Source of the DNA: Inquilinus sp042743185
GTDB lineage: Bacteria > Pseudomonadota > Alphaproteobacteria > DSM-16000 > Inquilinaceae
Length of the DNA: 64,000 nucleotides
Reading direction: 5' to 3'
Assembly: GCF_042743185.1 (NCBI RefSeq)
Contig: NZ_JBHYMS010000041.1
Location: 8,466-72,465, forward strand
Positions 34,683 through 43,358 of the stretch are shown piece by piece. A program made the position numbers and the translations under genes. Numbering within the stretch: the stretch's first letter is position 1; each line of letters starts with the position of its first letter. Under the pieces are notes generated by a model. That model was given only the letters and a program-made list of their open reading frames with translations. It was not told where the DNA came from and did not search any database.

Positions 34683-35165
34683 ATGGAACAAAGAAGCAAC
34701 ATCGATTCTCTGGCGCGGCTGCAGACGGCGCAGGTCACGCGCGGCGTCCGGCGCTGGTTCGCCGCCGCCGGCCAGGCCAGCCTGCCGGAGTTCGGCCTGC
34801 CCGACGGCCGCCGCGCCGACATCTTCGCGGTCGACGGGGCGGGCGGCATCACCCTGGTCGAGGTCAAGGTCTCGATCGCCGATTTCCGCGGCGACCGGAA
34901 ATGGCCGAACTACGCCGCCTATTGCGACCGTTTCTGCTTCGCCGTGCCGGAGGATTTCCCGCAGGAGCTGATCGGCCCGGACTGCGGCCTGATCGTCGCC
35001 GACGGCTTCGACGCCGTGCTGCTGCGGCCGCCGCCGGAGCATCGCCTGCCGCCGCCCCGGCGCAAGGCGCTGGTGCTGGAGTTCGGTCGGGTCGCGGCCC
35101 AGCGCCTGCACCTGCTGGAGGACGACGGCGCGCTGGTCGGCTGGCGCGGCGCCGGGGCGATCTGA
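34683..35165 (+). CDS. mmcB: MmcB-family DNA repair protein
   Basis: 160 residues. ADIFAVDGAGGITLVEVKVSIADFRGDRKWPNYAAYCDRFCFAVPEDF carries the D...E-x-K pattern of a PD-(D/E)XK nuclease fold and is characteristic of the alphaproteobacterial MmcB family (former DUF1052). In Caulobacter, MmcB is induced by DNA damage and works with ImuAB/DnaE2-type repair; no SOS box is obvious here and the partner genes are not adjacent. It converges on the LacI-type regulator gene. Confidence 0.88.
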   Translation: MEQRSNIDSLARLQTAQVTRGVRRWFAAAGQASLPEFGLPDGRRADIFAVDGAGGITLVEVKVSIADFRGDRKWPNYAAYCDRFCFAVPEDFPQELIGPDCGLIVADGFDAVLLRPPPEHRLPPPRRKALVLEFGRVAAQRLHLLEDDGALVGWRGAGAI

Positions 35166-35174
35166 GCGGGATCG

Positions 35175-36263
35175 CTACGCCCGTGGGCGCGGGGGCGCGG
35201 TCGGGGGCGCGGCGGTGCTGGCCCGCAGCAGCAGCTGGTTCGGCAGCATCATCTTCATCGGCACGGCGGCGGCGTCGCCGTCCAGCAGCTGCAGCAGGAT
35301 CTCCACGGTCTTGGCGCCGAGGCTCGCCGTCGGCTGTCGGATGGTGGTCAGGGGCGGCTCGCAGAACACCCCGACGGGGGCGCCGTCGAAGCCGATGACG
35401 GACAGGTCGTCGGGCACGGTCACGCCATGCGCGCGGACCGTGCCCATGAAGGCGATCGCGGCGTCGTCCCAGCAGCTGACGGCCGCGGTCGGGCGCCGCT
35501 TCCGCGCCAGATAGGCCCGGGCCGCGTCGATGCCGCACGAAAAGCCGTTCTGGAACGAATGAAGGCCGCCGTGGCGGATCACGGCCCGATCGGGCAGGCC
35601 GGCCGCCGCCGCCGCCTCGGCGAGGCCGGCGAACCGCTCCGCCTCGTGATAGTTGTCGGCCGGCCCGGCGATGTAGAAGAACGACCGGTGGCCCAGGCCG
35701 ATCAGGTGCAGCGCCGCGTCCCGCATGGCCTCGCGGTCATTGGCGATCACGCTCGGGATGCCGGCCGCGCTGCGGTCGTGCAGCAGCGACACGATCGGGA
35801 TGCCGGCGCCGGCGAGCGACCGGCGCCCGTAGGACGGCAGCTCCGAGGATCCGAAGACGATCGCGCCGCGGACGATGCCGCCGATCGCCAGGTCGGGAAT
35901 GTGCGCCTCCGCCGCCGGCCGGCTGCGGCTGGCGATGACGAGGTTGAAGCCGGCCTTCGCGAGGGTCGCGGCGGCGCTCTGCAGCACTTCGGAGGTGATC
36001 TGCGAGACGTCGTTGGCGATGGCCGGCTCGGACATCACGGCCATGACGATGTTGGACGCGCCGACGCGCAGGCTCCGGGCCGCGGCGTTGGGGACGTAGC
36101 CCAGCTGCTCGGCCGCGGCGAGGATCCGGCGCCGCGTCGTCTCGTTGACCCGGCCGGGATTGGCCAGGGCGCGGCTGACCGTCGACGTCGCGACGCCGGC
36201 CAGTCTCGCGACATCGCGCATGAGGGGGCCGAAACCCTCACGACTGCTCGGGCGCCTGCCCAT
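35175..36263 (-). CDS. LacI-family transcriptional regulator
   Basis: 362 residues from MGRRPSSREG; a later ATG (36221) would start exactly at the HTH. HTH 15-70: MRDVARLAGVATSTVSRALA with hinge helix PNAAARSLR. Sugar-binding-like core follows, with typical VIGFDGAPVG and LTTIRQP. GntR/GalR-type repressor for a carbohydrate. Two palindromes at 36401-36434 in its upstream region look like its own operators. It points away from the RTX remnant gene. Confidence 0.92.
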   Translation of the reverse strand: MGRRPSSREGFGPLMRDVARLAGVATSTVSRALANPGRVNETTRRRILAAAEQLGYVPNAAARSLRVGASNIVMAVMSEPAIANDVSQITSEVLQSAAATLAKAGFNLVIASRSRPAAEAHIPDLAIGGIVRGAIVFGSSELPSYGRRSLAGAGIPIVSLLHDRSAAGIPSVIANDREAMRDAALHLIGLGHRSFFYIAGPADNYHEAERFAGLAEAAAAAGLPDRAVIRHGGLHSFQNGFSCGIDAARAYLARKRRPTAAVSCWDDAAIAFMGTVRAHGVTVPDDLSVIGFDGAPVGVFCEPPLTTIRQPTASLGAKTVEILLQLLDGDAAAVPMKMMLPNQLLLRASTAAPPTAPPRPRA

Positions 36264-36400
36264 AATGCTGCGTATTCTTTCTGCCTCTGCCGCTGCCGTG
36301 CCGCCCGGTGACGACGGGTCGTCGCGGGCGGGGGCGGCGGCCCATATGGTCGATCGAAAACCATTCCAAAGTGACCCGGGAAAAAGCCGTTGCAAAGCAG

Positions 36401-36434
36401 GGTAACGTTGCCACGATTCTGGCAATCGATTGCC
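36401..36434. promoter_or_regulatory. Tandem LacI-type operators
   Basis: GGCAATCGATTGCC (36421-36434) is a perfect 14-bp palindrome with the central CG step of LacI-family sites. GGTAACGTTGCC (36401-36412) is near-palindromic with the same GGNAAC/GTTNCC ends. Their centres are 21 bp apart, two helical turns, so two dimers could bind on the same face. They lie 140-170 bp upstream of the LacI start. Confidence 0.65.
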
Positions 36435-36461
36435 GCCTCGCATGTCGTCTGGCCAGGGCCG

Positions 36462-36672
36462 AGTTGCCGGGCCTCGAAAGCCCGAACGCCGGCAATGGCG
36501 ACGCCATCTTCATTTTCGCACCGGCAACTTCACCGCCAGGACCGGGCAGGGGGGCGTGGTCGATTTCGGCCGCCAGGGCGTCCATCTCGAGACCACCGGC
36601 GACAGGATCCAGGACGCGATCATCACCGTCTATTCCGGCCACGCCCTGGCCGCGGCGGATTTCGTGCTCTAG
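36462..36672 (+). pseudogene. C-terminal remnant of an RTX-type exported protein, frameshifted
   Basis: One frame reads SPNAGNGDAIFIFAP, the end of a calcium-binding repeat block; after about base 36522 the sense continues in the next frame as GNFTARTGQGGVVDFGRQGV and ends LAAADFVL stop, the style of an RTX C-terminal secretion signal. The 5' half is missing. This is a decayed substrate-type gene near the type I secretion operon, directly behind the LacI-type operators. Confidence 0.6.
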
Positions 36673-36925
36673 CCTCCAGGCGGGCCGGAGGCAGGATGCG
36701 CCCGGCCCGCCGCCTCTCCACGCCGACGGATCGACCGGATGTCCCGGGCCTCCGCCGGTGAACACAATGTTCATGGCTCAACCCGGCCGCCGGGTCCGCC
36801 GATAGGACGGGATCAACAACGCGGTATGCGTTCGGGTGGTTCCCGTCGCGCACAAATCCATGTATGTCGTGGGGTCGCATCGGGCCGCGTCGTCCAGCCT
36901 TGCAACCCCGAATCAGAGTGGCGCT

Positions 36926-37462
36926 ATGCTGAGAACCCGTCCTCGCAATTTTGTCCTCGGTGCCCTGGCCGGCCTTGCGGTCGCGGCCGGCGTCGCCGTG
37001 CCGGGAACGGCCTCGGCGCAGAACGTGCAGTACATCTCCTCCAGCCGCGACTGGCACGCCTTCCAGTTCACCGAGAACGGCGGCAAGGCCTGCTACATCG
37101 CCTCGAAGCCGACCAAGTCCGAACCCGCCAATGTCCGCCATGGCGACGTGTTCATCCTGGTCACCAACCGGCCGGCGGAGAAGCAGAAGAACGTGGTCAG
37201 CCTGCAGGTCGGCTACACGCTGAAGCAGGGCGCCGACGTCACCCTCACGATCGGCGGCAGGAACTTCCAGCTGTTCACCGACGGCAACACCGCCTGGTCG
37301 CGCGATGCGGCGGCGGACGACGCGCTGGTGGCGGCGATGAGGGGCGGCTCGACCTTGACGGTCAAGGCCACCTCCTCGCGCGGCACCGGCACCAGCTACA
37401 CCTTCTCCCTCGCCGGCATCACCGCGGCGCTGGGCGAGATCAACAAAGCCTGCGGCGCCTGA
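36926..37462 (+). CDS. Invasion-associated locus B (IalB)-family exported protein
   Basis: 178 residues from the ATG at 36926; the frame opens earlier but without signal-peptide logic. Signal peptide 1-31 (VLGALAGLAVAAGVAVPGTASA). The mature protein, WHAFQFTENGGKACYIASKPTKSEPANVRHGDVFILVTNRP, follows the alphaproteobacterial IalB pattern, with two Cys (ACYIAS and KACGA). IalB proteins are periplasmic; their exact role is undefined. Followed by a clear terminator. Confidence 0.85.
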   Translation: MLRTRPRNFVLGALAGLAVAAGVAVPGTASAQNVQYISSSRDWHAFQFTENGGKACYIASKPTKSEPANVRHGDVFILVTNRPAEKQKNVVSLQVGYTLKQGADVTLTIGGRNFQLFTDGNTAWSRDAAADDALVAAMRGGSTLTVKATSSRGTGTSYTFSLAGITAALGEINKACGA

Positions 37463-37518
37463 CCGCGGCATTCTGGTTGCGGTAGTCGTCACACCGCATC
37501 CGTTCATGTAAAACAGCT

Positions 37519-37544
37519 CGGCCCCTTCCCTTGGGGAGGGGCCG
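37519..37544 (+). terminator. Rho-independent-type hairpin after the IalB gene
   Basis: CGGCCCCTTCCC and GGGGAGGGGCCG pair over 12 bp with one G-T pair around a 2-base loop. It lies between the IalB stop and rlmN. Confidence 0.6.
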
Positions 37545-37573
37545 TTGCCATTTCAGGGCCTTCCGGAGGTCCC

Positions 37574-38725
37574 ATGGGTATCGAAACGCACGCCACAACC
37601 TTCGCGCCGCCCGCGCCCCGCGCCGACGGCCGCATCAACCTGGTCGGGCTCGACCGCGCCGAGCTGGCGGAGACGCTGGCGGGCCTGGGCGAGCCGGCGT
37701 TCCGCGCGCGCCAGCTGTTCGGCTGGATCTACAAGCGCGGCGCCACCGATTTCCAGGCGATGAGCGACCTGGCCAAGGGCCTGCGCGCCAAGCTGGCGGA
37801 CGGCTTCGCCCTCGACCGGCTGCAGGTGGTGCGGCAGCAGCAATCCTTCGACGGCACCCGCAAGTGGCTGGCCCGGATGGAAGACGGGCAGGAGATCGAA
37901 TCGGTGCACATCCCGGAGGAGGAGCGCGGCACGCTCTGCGTCTCCTCCCAGGTCGGCTGCACCCTGACCTGCAAGTTCTGCCACACCGGCACCCAGCGCC
38001 TGGTGCGCAACCTCGAGGCCTCGGAGATCGTCAGCCAGGTCATGCTGGCTCGCGACATCCTGGAGGATTGGGGGCGGGAAGGGGATGACCGCCAGCTCAC
38101 CAACATCGTGATGATGGGGATGGGCGAGCCGCTCTACAATTTCGAGAACGTGAAGCGCGCGCTGAAGCTGGTGATGGACCCGGAGGGCATCGCCCTGTCG
38201 CGCCGCCGCATCACGCTGTCGACCGCCGGCGTGGTGCCGCTGATGAAGCGCTGCGGCGAGGAGCTGGGCGTCAACCTGGCGGTGTCGCTGCATGCGGTGA
38301 CCGACGAGCTGCGCGACCAGATCGTGCCGATCAACAAGAAGTACCCGGTCAAGGAGCTGCTGGACGCCTGCCGCGACTATCCCGGCGTCAACAACGCCCG
38401 CCGCATCACCTTCGAATACGTGATGCTGAAGGACGTCAACGACACCCCGGCCGATGCGCGCCAGCTGGTGCGCATCCTCAAGGGCATCCCGGCAAAGATG
38501 AACCTGATCCCCTTCAACCCCTGGCCGGGCGCGCCCTTCGAATGCTCGACGCCGGAGGCGATCGAGCGCTTCGCCGACATCCTGATGGAGGCCGGCTACG
38601 CCAGCCCGATCCGGACGCCGCGCGGCAGCGACATCCTCGCCGCCTGCGGCCAGCTGAAATCCGACAGCGTGCGCCAGCGCGCCTCGGCCCGCGCCGCCGC
38701 CCCGGCCGCGGCCGCCGCGCACTGA
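37574..38725 (+). CDS. rlmN: 23S rRNA (adenine2503-C2)/tRNA (adenine37-C2) methyltransferase RlmN
   Basis: 383 residues, radical-SAM enzyme. The cluster motif CTLTCKFCHTGTQRL (about residues 130-145, CxxxCxxC) binds the [4Fe-4S]; MMGMGEPLYNFENV is the GEP motif, and the methyl-carrying Cys is in AACGQLKS near the C-terminus. It methylates A2503 in 23S rRNA and A37 in some tRNAs. The C-terminus is Ala-rich. GGAGG precedes the ATG. Small membrane protein genes follow closely. Confidence 0.96.
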   Translation: MGIETHATTFAPPAPRADGRINLVGLDRAELAETLAGLGEPAFRARQLFGWIYKRGATDFQAMSDLAKGLRAKLADGFALDRLQVVRQQQSFDGTRKWLARMEDGQEIESVHIPEEERGTLCVSSQVGCTLTCKFCHTGTQRLVRNLEASEIVSQVMLARDILEDWGREGDDRQLTNIVMMGMGEPLYNFENVKRALKLVMDPEGIALSRRRITLSTAGVVPLMKRCGEELGVNLAVSLHAVTDELRDQIVPINKKYPVKELLDACRDYPGVNNARRITFEYVMLKDVNDTPADARQLVRILKGIPAKMNLIPFNPWPGAPFECSTPEAIERFADILMEAGYASPIRTPRGSDILAACGQLKSDSVRQRASARAAAPAAAAAH

Positions 38726-38735
38726 TCCGCCGCGC

Positions 38736-38954
38736 ATGACGCTCGCCGAATTCTTCCAGACCCCCGGCGCCTGGGCGCTGCTCTTCGCCCTGCTGGCGAT
38801 GCCGGCGCTGGCCCGCATGCTGGCCCGCGCCGGCCTGGCCCGCGGCTGGGCGCTCTTGGCCCTGGTGCCGCATGTCGGCGTGCTGCTGGTCTTCGCCGTG
38901 CTGCTGTTCCGGCGCTGGCCGGTGGTGGCGTCGGCGGGGGAGGGGAAGCGATGA
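38736..38954 (+). CDS. Small membrane protein, hypothetical
   Basis: 72 residues with two predicted membrane helices (about 10-28 and 37-57: GWALLALVPHVGVLLVFAVLLF). It sits 10 bp behind rlmN and its stop overlaps the next start by four bases, so it belongs to a small operon of three downstream genes. No family recognised; similar in size and helix spacing to the next protein, suggesting duplication. Confidence 0.65.
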   Translation: MTLAEFFQTPGAWALLFALLAMPALARMLARAGLARGWALLALVPHVGVLLVFAVLLFRRWPVVASAGEGKR

Positions 38955-39220
38955 GCGGCGTGCTCGAGACCCTGTCGTCGCTCTACGGCCCGGGCTGGAT
39001 GGCGTCCCTGCCGCATTGGGGCACCAACCTCGTCATCGGCATCTACATCGTGCTGCTGATGAGCTTCGCCGCCTATGCCCTGGTCAAGGCGCGAGTGACG
39101 CCGCTGTGGTCGATCCTGCTCCTGGTGCCCTATCTCGACGTCATCGTGCTGTGGGTCATCGCCTTCATCCGCTGGCCGCGCATCGACGGGCCGCGGCCGC
39201 ATGTCGTCCACCGGGGATGA
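38951..39220 (+). CDS. Small membrane protein, hypothetical
   Basis: 89 residues with two predicted membrane helices (about 26-46 and 55-75: LWSILLLVPYLDVIVLWVIAFI). LVPYLDVIVLWVIAFIRWP echoes LVPHVGVLLVFAVLLFRRWP of the preceding product, so the pair look like paralogues. Start overlaps the preceding gene and its stop overlaps the next ATG. Confidence 0.68.
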   Translation: MSGVLETLSSLYGPGWMASLPHWGTNLVIGIYIVLLMSFAAYALVKARVTPLWSILLLVPYLDVIVLWVIAFIRWPRIDGPRPHVVHRG

Positions 39221-39768
39221 AGCGCCCCGGCCTGGCGCTGCCGCTGGCCTGGCTTCTCCTCACCTCCCATGCGTCTGCCGCGGAGAGCGACATCCGCGGC
39301 TGGGACGGCCTGACCTGGGGCATGACGGCACCGCAGGTCGAATCGGCCCTGCCGCAGGCCGTGCCGCTGTCGCCGCCCTGGGATTTCGGGCCGCTCTATG
39401 CCGAGCGCATGGTGCGCGACGTCGTGGTCGGCGGCATCGCCTTCGACCTGGTGCCGGAGCTGGCGCGGAAGGACGGCCGCCTGGCCCAGATCCTGTTCGA
39501 GCGGCGCTCGCCGATCCCCGGCCCGGATGAGCTGCAATCCTTCGTCAACGACCTGCACGCCCGGCTGGGGCCGCCGGCCGAAAGCTGCGTCGTCCAGTCC
39601 GGCCTGGTGACGCGGCTGTGGCGCTTCCCCTCGGCCCAGGTGGCGCTGACCATGGTCGACTTCTCCGCCGACGGCAGCCGCGGCCGGCTGCAGCGTTTGC
39701 TGCTGCGCTACACCGCCGCCGATCACGCGCCGGCCTCGCCCTGCGAACGGAACAAACCCAGACCATGA
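39217..39768 (+). CDS. Exported protein of unknown function
   Basis: 183 residues: signal peptide 1-21 (LALPLAWLLLTSHASA), then a domain beginning IRGWDGLTWGMTAPQVESALP. The WDGLTWGMT-x-x-VE pattern is seen in many small exported proteins that share a BamE/SmpA-like alpha-beta fold, but the family cannot be named with certainty. Coupled by ATGA to the preceding small membrane protein. Confidence 0.7.
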   Translation: MKRPGLALPLAWLLLTSHASAAESDIRGWDGLTWGMTAPQVESALPQAVPLSPPWDFGPLYAERMVRDVVVGGIAFDLVPELARKDGRLAQILFERRSPIPGPDELQSFVNDLHARLGPPAESCVVQSGLVTRLWRFPSAQVALTMVDFSADGSRGRLQRLLLRYTAADHAPASPCERNKPRP

Positions 39769-39871
39769 ACGTGATGGCAACGGAAACGCTTCATTCTGAA
39801 ACCGTCACGGTCTAGGGTCAGCACCTGAACGAACGCCGCCATTCCCTCTCCGCCCACCGGGAGCCAAGAGC

Positions 39872-40747
39872 ATGAGTGATTCCTCCGACTACGTGCCGCC
39901 GAAGGTCTGGACCTGGGACAAGGCGAGCGGCGGCCAGTTCGCCAACATCAACCGCCCGATCGCCGGTCCGACGCATGACAAGGCGCTGCCGGTCGGCCGC
40001 CATCCGTTCCAGCTGTACTCGCTGGCGACGCCGAACGGCCAGAAGGTCACGATCCTGTTCGAGGAGCTGCTGGCCGCAGGCCATCGCGGCGCCGAATACG
40101 ATGCCTGGCCGATCCGGATCGGCGACGGCGACCAGTTCGGCAGCGGCTTCGTCGACATCAACCCGAACTCCAAGATCCCGGCGCTGCTGGACCGCAGCGG
40201 CCCGACCCCGGTCCGGATCTTCGAATCCGGCGCCATCCTGGTCCATCTCGCCGAGAAATTCGGCGCCTTCCTGCCGGCCTCCGGCCCGGCCCGCGCCGAG
40301 ACCCTGTCCTGGCTGTTCTGGCAGATGGGCAGCGCGCCCTTCCTCGGCGGCGGCTTCGGCCATTTCTACGCCTATGCCCCGACCAAGATCGAATACGCGA
40401 TCAACCGCTACGCCATGGAGGCCAAGCGCCTGCTCGACGTGCTCGACCGCCGCCTGGCCGAGAGCGAGTACGTCGCGGGCAGCGAGTACACCATCGCCGA
40501 CATGGCGAACTGGCCCTGGTTCGGCGGCCTGGCCCTCGGCCGGGCCTATGGCGCGGCGGAGTTCCTGGACGTGCAGAGCTACAAGCACGTGCAGCGCTGG
40601 GCCAAGGCGATCGACGCCCGGCCGGCGGTGAAGCGCGGCCGCATCGTCAACCGCCTCACCGGCGATCTCTCCGAACAGCTGCACGAGCGCCACGACGCGA
40701 GCGACTTCGAGACCCGGACCCAGGACAAGCTCGCGACGCAGAGCTGA
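39872..40747 (+). CDS. yghU: YghU-like glutathione S-transferase (disulfide-bond oxidoreductase)
   Basis: 291 residues, the long GST type with ~50 extra N-terminal residues (YVPPKVWTWDKASGGQFANINRPIAGPTHDK), a YghU mark. Thioredoxin fold about 50-130 (FQLYSLATPNGQKVTILFEELLAAG, NSKIPALLD, RIFESGAILVHLA), then the helical domain with YTIADMANWPW. YghU-type enzymes reduce disulfides with two glutathiones. The ending is like the fragment at 1-233. A short palindrome ACCGTCACGGT lies at 39801-39811 upstream. Confidence 0.92.
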   Translation: MSDSSDYVPPKVWTWDKASGGQFANINRPIAGPTHDKALPVGRHPFQLYSLATPNGQKVTILFEELLAAGHRGAEYDAWPIRIGDGDQFGSGFVDINPNSKIPALLDRSGPTPVRIFESGAILVHLAEKFGAFLPASGPARAETLSWLFWQMGSAPFLGGGFGHFYAYAPTKIEYAINRYAMEAKRLLDVLDRRLAESEYVAGSEYTIADMANWPWFGGLALGRAYGAAEFLDVQSYKHVQRWAKAIDARPAVKRGRIVNRLTGDLSEQLHERHDASDFETRTQDKLATQS

Positions 40748-40866
40748 CCGCCGCAGGCTGGTCAGGGCCCGGAGCGCCCGGGCCCTGACCGGGCCGCATG
40801 GCTCCTGTGTTGCCCCGCCGCCGCGATGCTCCTAATGTCCGGCGGTTTTTCCTTGTGGAGGCAGGC

Positions 40867-42108
40867 ATGGCGGCGGTTGGCGGGCAAGAGGGGCAGCAGC
40901 AGGTCAAGAAGGTGGTTCTCGCCTATTCGGGCGGGCTCGACACCTCGGTCATCCTGAAATGGCTGCAGGAGACCTATCGCTGCGAGGTCGTGACCTTCAC
41001 CGCCGATCTCGGCCAGGGCGAGGAGCTGGAGCCGGCGCGGAAGAAGGCCGAGCTCTTGGGCATCAAGCCGCAGAACATCTTCATCCGCGACGTGCGCGAG
41101 GAGTTCGTGCGCGATTTCGTGTTCCCGATGTTCCGCGCCAACGCGCTCTACGAGGGCGTCTACCTGCTCGGCACCTCGATCGCCCGGCCGCTGATCTCCA
41201 GGCACCTGGTCGAGATCGCGGCCGAGGTCGGGGCCGACGCCGTGGCCCATGGCGCCACCGGCAAGGGCAACGACCAGGTCCGGTTCGAGCTGTCGGCCTA
41301 CGCGCTGAACCCGCACATCAAGGTGATCGCGCCGTGGCGGCTGTGGGACCTGACCAGCCGCACCCGCCTGCTCGCCTATGCCGAGGAGCGGCAGATCCCG
41401 ATCGCCAAGGACAAGTACGGCGAGCCGCCCTATTCGACCGACGCCAACCTCCTGCACATCTCCTATGAGGGCAAGGCGCTGGAGGACCCCTGGGTCGAGC
41501 CGGACGAGGCGATGTACACCCGCTCGGTCAACCCGGCCCAGGCGCCGGACGAGCCGACCTATGTCGAGATCGAGTTCGAGAAGGGGGATGCCGTCGCGGT
41601 CGACGGTGAGCGCCTGTCGCCCGCCGCGCTGCTGACCAGGTTGAACGAGCTCGGCGGCCGGAACGGCGTCGGCCGGCTGGACCTGGTCGAGAACCGTTTC
41701 GTCGGCATGAAGAGCCGCGGCGTCTACGAGACCCCGGGCGGCACCGTGCTGCTGGCCGCCCACCGGGCGATCGAGTCGATCACCCTCGACCGCGGCGCCG
41801 CCCACCTCAAGGACGAGGCGATGCCGCGCTATGCCGAGCTGATCTACAACGGCTTCTGGTACTCGCCGGAGCGCGAGGCCATCCAGGCGCTGATCGACAA
41901 GACCCAGGAGCGGGTCAACGGCACCGTCCGGCTGAAGCTGTGGAAGGGCAACGTCATCGTCGCCGGCCGCAAGAGCCCGAACAGCCTGTACCGCCTCGAC
42001 TACGTCACCTTCGAGGAGGATTCGGTCTACGACCAGCGCGACGCCCAGGGCTTCATCAAGCTGAACGCGCTGCGCCTGCGCCTCGGCGCCATGGCCCGCG
42101 GCAAGTAA
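40867..42108 (+). CDS. argG: Argininosuccinate synthase
   Basis: 413 residues. PP-loop AYSGGLDTSVILKWL at about 19-33, ATP site GATGKGNDQVRFE and substrate loops STDANLLHIS are all intact. Condenses citrulline and aspartate with ATP in arginine biosynthesis, cytosolic. The first ~13 residues (MAAVGGQEGQQQV) are a short extension; GTGGAGG precedes the ATG. Single gene, closed by a bidirectional terminator. Confidence 0.97.
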   Translation: MAAVGGQEGQQQVKKVVLAYSGGLDTSVILKWLQETYRCEVVTFTADLGQGEELEPARKKAELLGIKPQNIFIRDVREEFVRDFVFPMFRANALYEGVYLLGTSIARPLISRHLVEIAAEVGADAVAHGATGKGNDQVRFELSAYALNPHIKVIAPWRLWDLTSRTRLLAYAEERQIPIAKDKYGEPPYSTDANLLHISYEGKALEDPWVEPDEAMYTRSVNPAQAPDEPTYVEIEFEKGDAVAVDGERLSPAALLTRLNELGGRNGVGRLDLVENRFVGMKSRGVYETPGGTVLLAAHRAIESITLDRGAAHLKDEAMPRYAELIYNGFWYSPEREAIQALIDKTQERVNGTVRLKLWKGNVIVAGRKSPNSLYRLDYVTFEEDSVYDQRDAQGFIKLNALRLRLGAMARGK

Positions 42109-42124
42109 GGCTGGAAAAGAAAAC

Positions 42125-42146
42125 GCCCCGCCGTGGTCGGCGGGGC
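42125..42146. terminator. Bidirectional terminator between argG and RTX gene
   Basis: GCCCCGCC and GGCGGGGC pair over 8 bp around GTGGTC, with T-rich sequence on both sides (TTTCC on plus, TTTTCTTTT on minus). It ends argG and the RTX gene at 42170. Confidence 0.8.
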
Positions 42147-42169
42147 GCAGTTTCCATCCGGCGTCCGGC

Positions 42170-43168
42170 TTACACGAAGGTGAAGTCCGACGCGGTGAAG
42201 TGCAGCTTCTGGAACTCATCGAAGCTGATGTCGGTCAGGCGGGCGAAGGCCGAGGCGGTGCCGTCCTCCTGGACGCTGGCGATGAGGCCGGCATGGAAGG
42301 TCGAGCTGTAGAACAGGACGATGTCGCCGGCGCTTTCGCCGCCGACGGCCGCGAGGGCCTGGGCATTGGTGGCGAAGCTCTGGTCGGTGACCACGACGAC
42401 GCTCTCGCCGTTCGCGCCGGCCGCGGCACCGCGGTAGAAGCTGTCCACCACGCCGCCGACCGTGCCGTCGCCATGGTCGACGAAGTTCGCGCCGACCCCG
42501 TCATGGCCGAGGCCGACGGCATCGAAGGCGAAGGTGTCGTTCAGCGGGCTGAAGCCCTCGATCTCGGCGTGACCCGCGCCGGTGCCGCTCTTCGGGTCGT
42601 CGAAGCGGAACAGGAAGGTGTCGTTGCCGGCACCGCCGCTCAGCGCATCGATGCCGTCGCCACTGATCAGCGTATCGTTGCCGCTGCCGCCATAGAGATG
42701 GTCGTCGCCGCTGACGTTGCGCGGATTGTCCCGGCCTTCGTCGCCTGAGAGGGTGTCGTTGCCGGCGCCGCCGGCGACCACGTCATTGCCGTTGCCGCCG
42801 AACAGCTTGTCGGTGCCGTCGCCGCCATGGAGGGCGTCGCTGCCGTCGCCGCCGTAGAGGCGGTCGGCCCCGGTGTAGCCGTAGAGGGCGTCGTGGCCGG
42901 CTCCGCCCTCGAGGACGTCGTTGCCGCTGCCGCCGTCGATGGCGTCGTTGCCGTCGTTCCCCTGCAGCAGATCGTTGCCGCTGCCGCCTTCGATCGCGTC
43001 GGCATGGGCGCCGCCCTTGACGAGGTCGTTGCCGTTGCCGCCATAGAGGGCGTCGCTGCCGTCGCCGCCATTGATGCGATCGTTGCCATCCTGGCCGCTG
43101 ATCGCATCCTCCTCCGACGTCCCGACAAGGATGTCATCGCCCGAGGTCCCGATGATGATCTTGCTCAC
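42170..43168 (-). CDS. RTX calcium-binding exported protein
   Basis: 332 residues from a GTG preceded by AAAGGAG. Residues about 8-180 are tandem GGxGxDxUx nonapeptides (GGNGNDLVKGG, GGSGNDLLQGN) that fold as a calcium beta-roll. The C-terminal ~150 residues form a globular region ending TASDFTFV, a type I secretion signal style (no N-terminal signal). Probable substrate of the exporter at 31277-34397. Function outside the cell unknown. Homologous to the next gene over its whole C-terminal half. Confidence 0.92.
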   Translation of the reverse strand: MSKIIIGTSGDDILVGTSEEDAISGQDGNDRINGGDGSDALYGGNGNDLVKGGAHADAIEGGSGNDLLQGNDGNDAIDGGSGNDVLEGGAGHDALYGYTGADRLYGGDGSDALHGGDGTDKLFGGNGNDVVAGGAGNDTLSGDEGRDNPRNVSGDDHLYGGSGNDTLISGDGIDALSGGAGNDTFLFRFDDPKSGTGAGHAEIEGFSPLNDTFAFDAVGLGHDGVGANFVDHGDGTVGGVVDSFYRGAAAGANGESVVVVTDQSFATNAQALAAVGGESAGDIVLFYSSTFHAGLIASVQEDGTASAFARLTDISFDEFQKLHFTASDFTFV

Positions 43169-43309
43169 TGCATCTCCTTTCGTTTATTTGGACTTCCTCC
43201 CCGGTTGTAATGAAGCTCATGAAATTGATTCTTCGAGCGTCGAATTCAGTATTCGCGTAAAGTTGGTTTTTTGATTGAATAGATTCAAAGTGAATGCGGG
43301 TAAAGAAAG

Positions 43310-43338
43310 CCGCGCCCCGCCGCGAGGGCGGGGCGCGG
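43310..43338 (-). terminator. Terminator after second RTX gene
   Basis: CCGCGCCCCGCC and GGCGGGGCGCGG form a perfect 12-bp stem with a 5-base loop, followed on the minus strand by CTTTCTTTA. Confidence 0.85.
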
Positions 43339-43358
43339 TTCTGCCGGGCGAGGCCCGA

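Noticed and set aside
42680..43160. Regular short repeats that look like a CRISPR array, also at 43800-44350
   Set aside because: Repeats of about 27 bp code for glycine/aspartate nonapeptides within RTX genes; there are no unique spacers or cas genes.
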